Under the pieces are notes generated by a model that was not told the origin of the DNA, ran no database searches, and saw only the letters and a list, made by a program, of their open reading frames with translations. A stretch of DNA of 64,000 nt from Pegea sp. RAD2-039 (taxonomy: Eukaryota; Chordata; Thaliacea; Salpida; Salpidae): the NCBI GenBank assembly GCA_034620365.1, contig JAQGEQ010000204.1:310001-374000 (forward strand), read 5' to 3'. The position numbers and the translations under genes were made by a program. Positions 26,690 through 39,600 of this stretch are shown here, in pieces. Numbering within the stretch: the first letter of the stretch is position 1; each line of letters starts with the position of its first letter.

Positions 26690-27072
26690 TGCGGTTGCTT
26701 CACGACTTCTTCTAGCTAATTATCGGTATAATTGTTAGACGTTTACACTGAACAGTACCAAGTTAATATCTTCAGAAAGAATAAATATTGTTCACTTGCT
26801 TTCTGTACAGCTATTACAGCACTGCTTTCGAATTGCAAATTGGGTTTGTAATCTTGAGCAATTTTACGAACAAATCGTTGAAATGGAAACTTTCTGATCA
26901 ACAATTCAGTTGACTTTTGCAAACGAAGGATTTCACGAAGATTTCATCCTGGTCGTTAAAGATGAGGTTTCTTCACTTCACCAGCCGCTATAGTACTTTA
27001 GATGCACAACTCGCGAGGAGCTTTTCCACCAGTTGATTTTCGAGCAGTTTGCTTTGTGCGAGTTAGTTTCAT
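26690..27072 (-). pseudogene. Histone H3 pseudogene
   Basis: The minus strand begins MKLTRTKQTARKSTGGKAPR, an H3 tail with altered first residues. After stops it keeps KKPH and the core stretch [30 protein letters not shown] and [17 protein letters not shown] +1 frameshift follows, after which EDINL and LARRSREA correspond to the H3 C-terminal part. At least three in-frame stops precede the frameshift, so no functional histone is made. It stands alone, with no other histone gene nearby. Because H3 genes are usually intronless, retroposition cannot be told from a decayed genomic copy. Confidence 0.9.
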
Positions 27073-27879
27073 CTATCTGTCAAATACTCTTTAGGTTTTT
27101 ATATAAAATCATCCAAGTCTTTACATTCACAGTTATTAGTAATCTCATTGGATAACAGTGCATATTTTTCTGTTATGATTATCATTCCCGATTCATATTA
27201 CAAATTTCGCTGTAAGTAAAAGTTATAGATTTAAGATTAAACTAACATTAACACATCTTTTAAAGTTGAAATTATATAGACTAAAAAAAAGTTGTTGAAG
27301 CTTATACTAAAAAGTTTTTCAAATAGTCTAGATGGGTTACACTGCTTTAACTGATTAGTAAATAGATCCTTTAGTCGGTTTTATAAAAGAGTTTGGAATG
27401 GCGCATGCTCAAGACTTTGTAAAATGTTAGTATGTATAGAGCTGTTGTGCTGATGACACTTATATAAGGATACGAATTTTGGGTTATATAAACCCTCATA
27501 GCTTGTAAACCATTTTCATCAATGCTGCCTTCAAAACACCCTCAGTATCCATATTTGGATTTCAGCCCAAATGCTACTGTACTTTGTAAGCTAAATTACC
27601 AAGTACCATAACACTTATCTCGAAAGCCTGGTCATTACAAAAGCTGGGTTGACCAGACCTCTAGAATGAAGCATGATTGGTTACCCAAAGTTGTATTGCA
27701 TTGCAAACTTCCATTTGGCTACAAAAGCAAAGAAAGCATAAATACAACAGTGAAAAATGCAAAAAGTTGTGATCTTTTCTATCGGATTGTCTTTGGTATA
27801 GTTTGACATATATATTTTTCTTCTTATGATTTTATCCTTGCATTACCTTTTGATGTCGAAACACTGTCAATAATGTTTT

Positions 27880-28484
27880 TCTAAAAGTAGAGTAAACCTA
27901 CAAGTGACTTAAACTATCTACTTTTCAAATTGTAAATATAAGATTATACTAAAACGAACGACCATTTAAGTTATGTATGATGCAATTAGCAAAACGCAAC
28001 ATGAAAACTTTTTTGTTTTCTATTTCAAAATGAACCTATAAAGCTTGCGCCATGAATTGAAACTACTTTTGTCATTTAATTTTCTCTTTAACAGTTGATA
28101 AAAACTTGAAATGGCCAAATTTAAAAGTTTTTATATTTTCAAATTTAAATAATAAAACTCATGATTACGCAACACATATAAAAGTTTACTTTATGAGTAA
28201 CTTCCGTTCCCACAGAAACTCATAATTCAATTTACAAAATAAACTGATAATTGAAAGATAAGATCTATAAGCAAATTAAATCTTTGAAGTTAAAATCTGA
28301 CTTGAGATGGAAACGAGAAAAATATCTGATAAACTGAACATAATTTTAAGTTATAGTAAATATACTAGTAGTAAGATATTTCATAACAATTGAAATTAGT
28401 CAAAACAAAGTTTTACAAATTATGATTTAAATGAAATCAATAACTTAAGTCTATAGATCTATTTTAGATGAAACTATAATAATT
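27880..28484. repeat. Diverged flank of the dispersed repeat, copy B
   Basis: Collinear short matches to 10080-10987 (ACAAGTGACTTAAA, TTTAACAGTTGATA, AGTCAAAACAAAGTTTTAC versus a diverged equivalent) show that the duplication is longer than the near-identical core that follows. Confidence 0.45.
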
Positions 28485-28998
28485 AATCAATAATTATCCA
28501 AAAACAAATATCAACTAGTCAGTTGTCCATATCTAAATAAAGTAAAACTCTGTGATAGAAACACATTCGTATTGCTAATCAATACAATAAAAAATTTTTA
28601 AAGATTATCTTCAATATTCAGATTTTAATAATTAATTTTATAGTTTTAGTTGATTATTATTATTATTTTCACCTACTTATTTTTTAATTTATTTTTTAAC
28701 TTATATTTTACTTATTTTTACCACGTAATGTAGTCGAAAGCCAACATCATAAAATCTATTAAAAGAAGTTGAAATCAGTTTAATATCTATTGAAAGTAAT
28801 TTTCTTAAATGCATTAGAAACTTTTAAGTGATATTTACACCACCTCTTGTCCATTTAAGGTTCTCGTGTGCGTAATATACTGTCAAATACAAATAAATGA
28901 AGATTTGAATACTTCCTGGTACTAAACTGAACAAGTGTGAAACTATTAACTAAAACTAAGTTGTAATCTAACTTGTTTCTATTCTATAAACTTTTAAT
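28485..28998 (+). repeat. Dispersed direct repeat, core copy B
   Basis: This is the near-identical partner of 10988-11449, about 17.5 kb away in the same orientation. It carries an extra block of about 50 AT-rich bases near 28655-28705 (TTATTATTATTATTTTC onward) that copy A lacks. No coding capacity is seen. Confidence 0.85.
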
Positions 28999-28999
28999 T

Positions 29000-30615
29000 A
29001 CACTGAAATGGATTACAGCTTACATTTACATACTTTCAAACAGTCATCTTATATGAACTACTTTACATTCAGGCAGTATGATTTGCTACAAAGCTTATTC
29101 AGATTTATAGACATCATTGATGTTCAAAATCATTTGTTTTTTGACAGCGTATCTGTTGTTAAGTACAAGTCATTTGAAATAATAATAATATAAATAAGAG
29201 TAGATAAAAATGATATGACTGCCTTATTAGCTTAATGACTATCTTCATTTAGAATGAATAAATTTTTTTTATGCATAGGTCACGTTTAATTTGCAAAATT
29301 TTTCAACTAGGATGTAAATAACTAATTAATTGTTTGTTTTATGAATAGATTTGATTCTAATTGCTGCTCATTGTTATATTCTTATTTTTTGCTAAAGACT
29401 TGTGTAGCAAAAGAGCCAAATTCCAAGCGCAAGAAGTTGTTTAAAGAAGCGTTAACATACTAAAGCCATGGTACTGGTAACTAAATAGTCATATAAACGA
29501 TTGAAATTGTAAACTTTCTAAGTAGTATTTAAGACTATCAAATTACGATAACAGTTTTTTAGGATGAAACCTTCAAAACGTTTTCTGCTTTTATATTCAA
29601 AACTTTTTTTGACGGGAAACCTGAAACTTTCAAATGGTTAAGAAACAAAACTCTTTATATGAGTAGTAAAAGAAACGGCTCCTTTTCTCTTTTAAATGCT
29701 TTAACTCTAGTTGAACTTTTCTCAACTTTTAATAATATTTTGTAAAAATGGGAAAGCTTATTTTGTTAATCGTTGTTATGATCACAAATACTTCTCTCTA
29801 GTCCTAGTGATAGCGCTTTACAAGTATAGTTACAAGAACTTCTTATCTCTAGAACTAGATTTTCTTATTAAAGGCACTTAAGTAAAACAAGTTTTTGAAT
29901 TCTGTGATTACTTCCAACATTAAACGACAATTATCATTTACCACTGCAAACAGCTTTAATTGGTCAAATTGTTTTAGTAATATATTTATACATGTTCATA
30001 TCTGTAATTGTTTATAGAAAAACTGGAGTTTTTTCAAATTGCATGTTATCAAATCCTGGAATTAACCACAACATGCTATCTCTGACTATTATATTTAAAT
30101 CGTTATTCTAAATCTTAATTCTTTGTTGCAAAAGTAAAATAAGTAATAATCTGATTTTATATTCAAAGAAATACATTGAATTGAAAACGATAAAAAGTAA
30201 ACAATGAATTAAAGAATGATAAATATGAAACTACTTTAAAAAACTTTAAATTCGATATTAATTTAAATGCAATGAAATGCTAAAAACAACTGCAATATAT
30301 TTGATATTCTCAATATAGTGTGTTAGGTAGCTAAATAGCATATAAAAAAGATCAAATGAAAATGTGAAGTAGATATAATTATAACAGTGATTTCAAAGCA
30401 CATACTTTGCACTTATAAGTTGCATATCTTCAATAATTTTACCCTACAATTGCTTGCTTGTGTAAAAATGGTTTGAAAAGTATAGGCGAAAATGACGCTA
30501 AAAATACGATTTGCAAAATATGTTTTTGATTTTAAAAAGCGCATATGTTCAAGCTCTTTTCAATTTATCAGGACTATAAAATCTAAGAACTAAAGATTAA
30601 AATAAGTTTTAGAAT
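29000..30615. other. Intergenic AT-rich DNA downstream of the LOXHD1-like gene
   Basis: No gene, repeat or RNA is recognised here. The 61-codon frame at 29008 has no motif. The 3' UTR of the LOXHD1-like gene should occupy the right-hand end. Confidence 0.45.
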
Positions 30616-33600
30616 TTACTGAAACTTTATGAAACAATCTCTATATAATTGATTAGCTTTTTTACTTCCAATCCATTCTCTACAAGGAAAAAACCAAACT
30701 TTATTGGAGTCAATTTTATGAATTGTGATTGATTCACAAAGCCAATCTGCATTGAAGCCAGAATCGTCATGTTCAATTCTAACCTGTGAAAAAAACGCTC
30801 CAGTAAAATTTTTGAATATTTTACATAGACTAGAAACTAAATGCAATGACTTTAAAAAATGAAAATGATTTGAAAAAACAGCAGCAATTACTTTTTCTAA
30901 TTCACCAAGCTCAGAAATTTCCAGTTTGAATTTATCAGTTTGGTTTCTTTCAAATAGATCGCGAAAACGCCGCTTTAACGCTCTTTTTCCTGAATCTCCA
31001 TTTTTTCCAAAAATTGTTATATTAACATTAGCATCAGTTCCAGCTCCTTATAAACAAATATTGTGATATTTTAATTTTAAGTAAAAAGTTGTACAACAGA
31101 TATTTGTACGAAAACTTTCTAAAATATATTCTATCAACTTCTTATTACATTTATAAGATCTTCATCTGATCGTTTAAATGTAAGAAAACAATTTTCATAG
31201 ATTAGAAGATCACCTTTTTCATTTGCGGTTACTACAACAACCTCATATTTAGCTGAAGCCAATTCAGCTGAAGACCATTTTCGCCTAAAGCTTGTCATAA
31301 CTGCTTCAAAACTTTTTTCTTTGGTTCCAGTAATCCAGCAATTACAAGGAAACGAGTATTCATCATCATTTGCTTCATTTTTAATTTTAATTTCATCAAC
31401 ATGAATTCTATCATCCACATCTAAGAAGATCAACAATTGATTAATCTGGGAATAAAACTTGTTGAATGAAACCTTTCATCCCGAGAATGATCTTATTGAT
31501 CTGAGGTAGATATTTCGCTTCAATCTCAAACTTGCTGCTTTCTCCTTCCTCTAATTTCTGCTTTCTACCAAATCCTTTTGATAATAGAATCCGTTTTGTT
31601 TTGCTTCCAGCATCATCCATCATCCAGACCAACAGATCACCATAAGACCCTGCATTGTGTCTATGGGACACAATCACAGTCACGTGATATCTGGCATTTC
31701 TTTTTGATGTTACTGAAATGAAGGAGTTGAGGAATTTGAAAGATGATTTAGAAGAAGTGTTCACTGTTTGGAGCAAAGTCATCAAGATTAGAACAGTGAA
31801 GATCTCGAACGATTTGATGATCATCCTCATCTTCAGCAAGCCATCTTTTACATGGAAAGATGTACTTTCGATCATTAGATAGAACTTCCACAGTATCCAA
31901 GTACCAACCTAATAACATCTGGTTTGCTCTTTATTGGTCAGACCTGATTTGATGCCAACCTGCCCCAAAACCTTTACCATCATGCCAAATTCGCAATTGG
32001 TGGACATGACCGATGTCGATTTTGTTGTGAAATGTGAATTCGTCCACTGACCCTTTGTCAAACTTCTTACTTTTTTGGTCGTTTTCTTTCAGCTTCATCT
32101 CACCAGAATCACCATTTTTACCTTCAAGGTTTCAATAAATGATTTTTGACAAAAGTTTTTATGGAAAACTACCAAAAAGGATGCAAGTGACGTTAGAACT
32201 TGTTCCTGCTCCTCTGATTGAACCTGTTTTCACGATTATCTTATAACTACAAGTATCCATTACTAATTTGCCGCCCACTGAAGCAGAACACTCGCGTGAC
32301 AACTGTCCATCACCATGGTCCAGTGACAACCAGTTGCTACAGGGGAATACATTCACTTTTCCAGTCTCTATGTTTCGAAGTTCAACCTTCAAAATTGTGA
32401 ATTAGTAGTCATCAGAAGATGAGACCACTTGAATTCATGATTTACTTTGTCACAAAACCAATGAGGTCTCTTTCCTTTTCCATTGTGAGATAATCTGATC
32501 ATTTTAAGGGGCGAAATATCTTCGATTTCAACTGGGATCATATCAACGGAACCTCTCTCTAGTAAAATCCCCTCTTCTTCTGATTTGTTTATTAAAATTC
32601 CAGTTTGAGATCCTTTTTTACCATAAATGTCCAAGTTAATTTGACAATCTGTTAACATGTTATATTTAATGGAAGTTTATATTTGAGCAAGATTAGTTAC
32701 CAGTTCCTGCTTGAAAAATATCCCCTGTGTGAAGAGTTATCTCAAAAGGAGTCTTTGCTTTGTAGCTAATTCTTTCTGCATCCGAAACTTTTAAAGTTCT
32801 CGCTGTCTTTCCATCATCAAATTCTCTGTGAAAGATGTACAGAATATTTTCAAATAAATTAGAAAAGTATTTTCAAAATAATTGATGAAAATAGCTAAAA
32901 ATAAATATTTCAAATAATAAGATTGAATTCATCAACAATTGCAAACCTTGCAAACCACATATTGCATGAAAAGTTATAAGTTTTTCCTTTAGTTGGTTGA
33001 TCAATTACAATGTCTTCCACAAACCAGGTTTCATCTAAAGCAGTGTGTCCAATCTATAGAGAGCAGATTAAATCTTTTCCATTTATTACAAACTTTTATT
33101 ATTTATGATTTACTTCAATTTCTTTAATTTTTCCAACATCAACAGCTTCAAATTGGAAATTGTCAGCAGTTCCTCTTTTGAATTTTCCATTTGGTGGTTC
33201 CAGAAAAATCCTAATAAGATTTTATTGAATACAATACAAGAAGATGAAGATATTTTTAAACCTTTTTGTGACTTTTTTATTACTTTTTTGAGCAAATCCC
33301 GTTATTCTGATGAAAGCATTTGACTTCAAGGTACTTTTTTCTAAACCTCCAGTGGCTATTCTCACCTTATAAGGTATTGCTGCCAAGTTTTTATAGTTTC
33401 AGAAAAGGCACGGTAAAGATTTCATTGTAAATTAAAAATTATCTTTTTGTTGATTTTTTTTTTATATATATAAATGCGAAGGAGGGTGCCTAAAGAGAGC
33501 ACATCTCACTAACACACATTCTCAGGAGTTTTTTATGTTTTTTTTTTTCTCAGGAGTTTTATATGTCTCCACCTGGGGTCGAACCCGGTACTTCCTAGCT

Positions 33601-36600
33601 AGATGTACCTTGTAGCTAGGTGTAGTAACCGCTTCGCCACCAAGCAGGACAAATAATTTTAAACAAATTATTTTGTAAAAACTCAATTACTTGGTCCTTC
33701 TATACTCATATCTGAACCAAACGATTTACGACTTGTGAAGCTTTTATTAGTTGTTTGGCTTCTTCTAGTTGAAGTTTCTCCATCATACCCGACTACATAA
33801 AGTGATCTAAATATAAAGAACAAAAGCAATGAACATCAAGTAACTTTATTTGAATAAAACTTCCAATTTCCAAACCTTTCAATCTTCTTATCATCTTTAG
33901 TTTTCGACAGCCACCTTTCACAATGAAAGACATATCTGATATCTATCTCCAAATCGACGACTTCTACTCTTTCCAGCATCCACGAAGGAGAAATCAAAGA
34001 GTTATCGTGTCTGATGTGAACTTTATACAGTTTTCCCAGATCGACTGCTTCAATTTTAAATATATCCTCCTGAAGATTGAAATATTTACAAAATGCAATC
34101 TGCTGCTGAGTTTCGTACTTTTCCTCGTTCAAATTTATCACTGTTTGTTTCTGATTTAAGAAGTTTTCTTTCACCAGTGTCTCCGTTTTCACCGAATATG
34201 GTGATATATACATTTGCATCAGTACCAGCTTTGTATACATCCGCAGTAAAGACATGGATTTGATAGAATTGTTCTGCAGTGAAAAAATCAGTTGCTTGAT
34301 TACAGTTTAAAAATTCGAACAAAACTTGACAACAATTCAATTTTTCGATAAATTGTTTACAACTTCATAAAAATTTCAGTTTTTGAACAAAACTTAAATA
34401 AATAAATGAGAATCTGACGTTTAAGACTTCCACTCAAAGTAGATTGAGATCTCTTTAGTTGTCCTTTTTTGTTTCTAGTTTGTTTTAAGAGACTTGAAGG
34501 AACTAACTCTCTAACGATCTCACCATCATCTTCATCTCTAGCCAACCAACGAGAGCAGTTGAATAAGAAGGTTTCTGATCCCTGTATAAATCATGAAATT
34601 AACATCGAAATTTCAAATGTATTTTGATGACAATTTTTGGGAACCTTGTTGTTGTCCAAGAGTCTTCGTATCTCAACTTTGTCCAGAAACCAACCTGACG
34701 ACCACCCCTTATTGTCGTGACCAATTCGCAGTTTCTCTAATGTTTCTCCGATGTCGTCCAGTTCAAGTACAAACTAATAAATCACGTGAAACTTACATCA
34801 AAAACATCAGATGAAAGTTAAAGTCTTACAGTATCAACAGATTTCCTTTTAAACTTCGATTTTGTTTCTTCTTTATTTGAACACAAGTTTTTTTGTTCTG
34901 TTTGAACACCGTCACGACCATACAAAACCACAAACACGTTTGCATCAGTTCCAGCATTTGTTACGTCCCCGGTATAAACTAAGAATCAATTTTTTAATGA
35001 GCATCAACAGCGACTGAATCCAAATTTCATTTTCTTTACCTTTAATTTCAAAAGGAATCTTTGCTTCGTAATCCAGAGTTTCCATTTCTGACGGATAGAG
35101 AACTCTTTCCAATTTACCATCGTCACGGTCACTATCTAACCACCGTCCACATGGAAACTTCCATTTCATTCCAAGTGATGGGGCATCAACTTCAACATAT
35201 TCCAGGTACCAACCTTTCATTTCAAGATGTAACAAATTTTGATTTTGAAGTGAAGATCGTCACCTGACATGAGACCTGAACCATCATGACCAATTTTTAA
35301 CTTCTTTAAATCTCCTAAATCCGCTGAGTCAACAACAAAAGTATCAATGTGATCACGCTCAAATTTATTGCGATGTGTCTTTGATGCTTTCAAGTTTCTG
35401 AAATCTACAAATTTTAGATCGATCCTTAAAAATCTTCTAAGATTTACATCAGTCCAGAATCGTCATTCTCGCCATAGAGAGTCATAGAAACGTTGGCATC
35501 GGTTCCTGATCCTCTCATATTCCCTGTTTTCACGTTCACGTTGTAAGTGGTTAGTTTAGATCTCGTCTCTAACGCTACTGCATCCAATAAACTCGTTTTT
35601 GAAGATTTCTTTTTTCCAATTCCTTTGTTAGAAGCTTCTTGAATTTGAATGAAGTCATTCTGATGTTAAAAGATTCAATTAATTAATTGAAACAAAAAAT
35701 AGAATCTTAAACAAATTAACACCTTATCAACTGCAACTAATGCTCTTTCAATTTGACCATCATCTTCATCAACTGCAAGCCACCGTTGACATGGAAACAC
35801 GCAACAATCATTTCCTTTAGAAGAATGTATTTCAACTCTATCGAGGAACCATGCATCACCAAATCCACTGTTGTCATGACGAATTTTCATCTAAAAATTA
35901 AGATTAATAAAAGTTTGAGAGGTTGTCTTCTGAAAAGATCTTGACAAACCGTTTTCAGCTCGCCTAAATCTGCTGCTTTGATCTCAAATGTATCTTTCTG
36001 ATTTCTTTCAAACTTATTGAAGTTTTCGGACTTTTCCAATTTTCGTTCACCTGGTGACAACTAGATGGAAATTGAGTCATTCACCAAATTTATTAAACCT
36101 GAATCGCCGTTAGAGCCATGAATATTAATAAAAACGTTGGAGTCGGTGCCAGCACCAAGCTTACTTCCAGTAAATACCTCCACAGTATAAGTGATCTCTA
36201 ATTGAAATATTTTTATGAAATACAAATGTAAGTTGGAATAAATACCTTGCAACGTTTCATCAAGTTGACGACCATTTTCATCAGTAGGAACCAGTTCACG
36301 AATCAAATGACCATCATCTTCAGATTTATCAAACCATCGACCGCATACAAACCAATAAGTTTCAATTTCCTGATCTGATGTCTCTACAACAATGAAGATG
36401 ACATTTTGCGAAAGTTTAATCGACTTTGAAACCAACTTTGAAACTTCTTTTTTCGTTTTTTTGCCTTTTCTACAAATCTTTGAATTTTGATTCGATCTAA
36501 AAACCATCCTGAACCAATTCCCTTACCATCATGACCAACTCGAATCTTAGTTAATGGACCAACATCTTTAGCTTCGACCTAGAAGTAAATGATTCAGCAA

Positions 36601-39600
36601 ATTGAAACATATTTTACGAGTTGTTTGCACACTTTGAAGCGGTCTGTCGCATTTCTTTCAAAGTTGTCGGTTTTATTGCGTAACTTCATTGTATCTGATT
36701 TACCATCTTCACCGTACAGTTGTATCATCACATTGGCATCAGTACCCGCGTTAATCTTGTCACCAGTAGTAACAGTAATTTCATATGGAATCACTAAAGA
36801 AGTAATATTTAAACTAAAAATTTAAATTAAGAAACTAGAATGACAAATCTCACTAACGTATATCGCTCTGTCGAGTCTCAGTAGGGTAGAGCTCGATATA
36901 TGTCTTCCCATCTCCTTCATTGGATGCTAACCATCTGAAAATCATTTTTACTGGTTGCAAATTACATTTTTTCTTAATTTCACCTGTGGCAGTTGAAAGT
37001 ATAATGATATCCAGAGGAGGGTACGTCAATTTCTAAACCATCTAAAAACCAACCTGCTGCCATTCCACTATCATCATGACCTGTTCAAAATTTTCGAGAT
37101 TCTTTTATAATTATCTCAAATATAAAACTGCTAAAGCTAGAAAAGCACTGACCAATAGAAATTCGTTTTATTTTTCCGATGTCAACAGCTTCTAGTTTAA
37201 ATGTATCAGTTCGATTTCGTTCAAACTTATTTCGGTAACTGTCGCTTTGATGCACCTTTAGCTTGCCTGTATCGTTTTTTTCGCCAAAAATCTAAAGAAA
37301 AACTAATTTTGATACAAAAGAAAACAAATGGATGATGTCTAGCTTTAGGAGAAAGAAATTTAAACGTTTTAAACTGATGTTTTTTGAATATTAAACGTTT
37401 CTACTCCAAATATTTTTGTTTGTAAACCAACTACTTTACGATTGTAAATGAATTTAAACATAACTTTCAGTAGAAGCTTAAAGGTGTTACTAGATAGATG
37501 GAAGGATTTTCATTTAATATATTAAACTTCTATTTATACCTTTAAAAAAACGTTGGCATCAGTTCCAGCACCTGATACATCACCAGTTTTGACCGAAACA
37601 TGATAAGAAGTGGCTAAAATAGATAAACTTTTTCAGATGGCTGACTTAGGGGATTTCCCGGATGATCTTACTGTTTAAGAGTTGAGGTGAGTTTTGCTCT
37701 AATAATTCTCGAACAATTAATCCATCATCTTCATCTGTTGCAAGCCATCTAAAGATTTAGAGAGTTTAAAAAATTAATATTAAATAAATAACAGACCTCT
37801 GGCAGTTAAAAACAGCAAACACATTAGTTTTATCTTCAGTTATAGTGACTTTATCAAGAAACCAGCCACTTGCTGTAATAAAAACCCAATAATTGAACGT
37901 TGTGGCAAAATGATAAGTGAGTTGCTTACCTGGTCCGGCATCATTGTGTCCAATCTTAATTTTTTGGATCGATTTTAAAGATACAGCTTCAATTAGAAAC
38001 TCATCAGACTGAAAACAAGTTGATATTTTAGTTGAAGCTGTATTATTAACTTATGATCCGTATCTACCTTGCCTCTTTCAAACTTGTTGCGGTGTGTTTG
38101 AGATTTTAGTAGTTTTCTGTCTCCAGTGTCTCCCTGTTCACCATAGATGCAACAAAACACATCTGCATCAGTTCCCGCGTTTGTGACATCACCAGTTTGA
38201 ACAGTGACACGATAAGTAAACATTTTCTGCGGCTTTTTGATTCCTGCACCAGTGGCAGGAATCTCACGAACTATTTCTCCGTCGTCTTTACTTCTATTAT
38301 AATTTAACTAATTTATAAAACTTAAAATAAAATTAGATAATGATCTTCACATACTCGTCAAGCCATCGATCACATTTAAAAGTATATAATGAATTTGATT
38401 CATTCAAATTTGATGTAGTAATTGGTTGAAGGGTTATTTTGTTCAAATGCCATCCAGAAAAAGGCTGTGAGTTGTCATGCCAAACTCGTATCTTGTAAAT
38501 TGTTCCTACATCCACAAAATCAATCTGTAAACAAAAAAGGTAACTATTTGATGACATAAAAATGTTTGAATAGTTTTTAGTTTATTTGAAAATACATCCA
38601 AATGCAACAAAATTATGTAAATGTAAAAGATGAAAAGATAATCTTTCTTAAATAAATCAATAAATTCATCATTTACTTTAAACTTATCTTTCTGGCCAAC
38701 TTCAAAGTTATCTGATTCATTATTTAAAGGTATTTCATCTGATTTCCCCTTACTTCCATATATCTAGAAACAAATTGCTTGGAGTAGAAAGAAAATTCGA
38801 GGTTAAAAAATAAAGATTACAAGACTTCAAAACCTGCAAAAAAACATTGGCATCAGTTCCACCATATTTGATTTCACTTGTCCAAATTGTACAGTTCCAA
38901 GATCCTTCTAAAATTATCAAACATTTATTTAATGTGAAGTTTTAACAGATATCAAATTAAATTTGCACAAAACTAACTTTTAGTTATTTGTTTTCGAAGT
39001 GATTTGGATTCATATAACTCTCTAATGATCAGACCATCACCTTCATCTGATGCTAACCAATTTCTACAGCTGAAGACCTGGTCAATTATTTTTAAAGTTT
39101 TTTAGTAACTTGTAGTAATACAACTCACCTGCTCACATCCTATTTCACCGCAAGTTACAACGACTTTATCAAGATACCAAGCAGGTCCAACACCACTATC
39201 ATCATGTCCAATTTCTATTTTTTCTAGTGGACTTAACAGAGTCGGACTTTTGATTTTACAAACATCAACACGATTTCTGAAAATTTGAAGTTTACAGCTG
39301 ATAGCATCAAATGTTGTTCAATAGAAGAAACCTTTCAAATTTTCCATCAAGTACAATTTTTCCTGAACTTTCTTCATCTTTTCCATATAAAATAATGAAG
39401 ACTTCAGCATCGGTTCCTGCTCCTCTTACATCACCTAATCATCAAAGATGTTATAAATGATCTACGTTTAATTATATTTTAAAGGTTAACAGCAAGTAGA
39501 AAGAAGAAACCTGTAAATATTTGTATCGAGTAAGGTACTTCGCCATCTGAATAATGTTTGCTGAGTTTTAACTCTCTCTCAATTTTCCCATCTTCAATAT

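Noticed and set aside
27400..27780. Another reverse-transcriptase relic (a C-A-D-D-T reading near 27450)
   Set aside because: The ADD-like triplet is isolated, and the usual preceding GPLLF block and following LGI block are absent in any frame.
31441..31875. Separate secreted or membrane protein starting [12 protein letters not shown] with a hydrophobic stretch
   Set aside because: The hydrophobic part is an out-of-frame reading of a LOXHD1 exon and intron; the correct frame gives [16 protein letters not shown], a PLAT end, and splices in phase.
33560..33652. tRNA gene on the minus strand
   Set aside because: A and B boxes are present but the arms do not pair as a cloverleaf, and an unrelated body with an A-rich tail follows; it is the head of a SINE.
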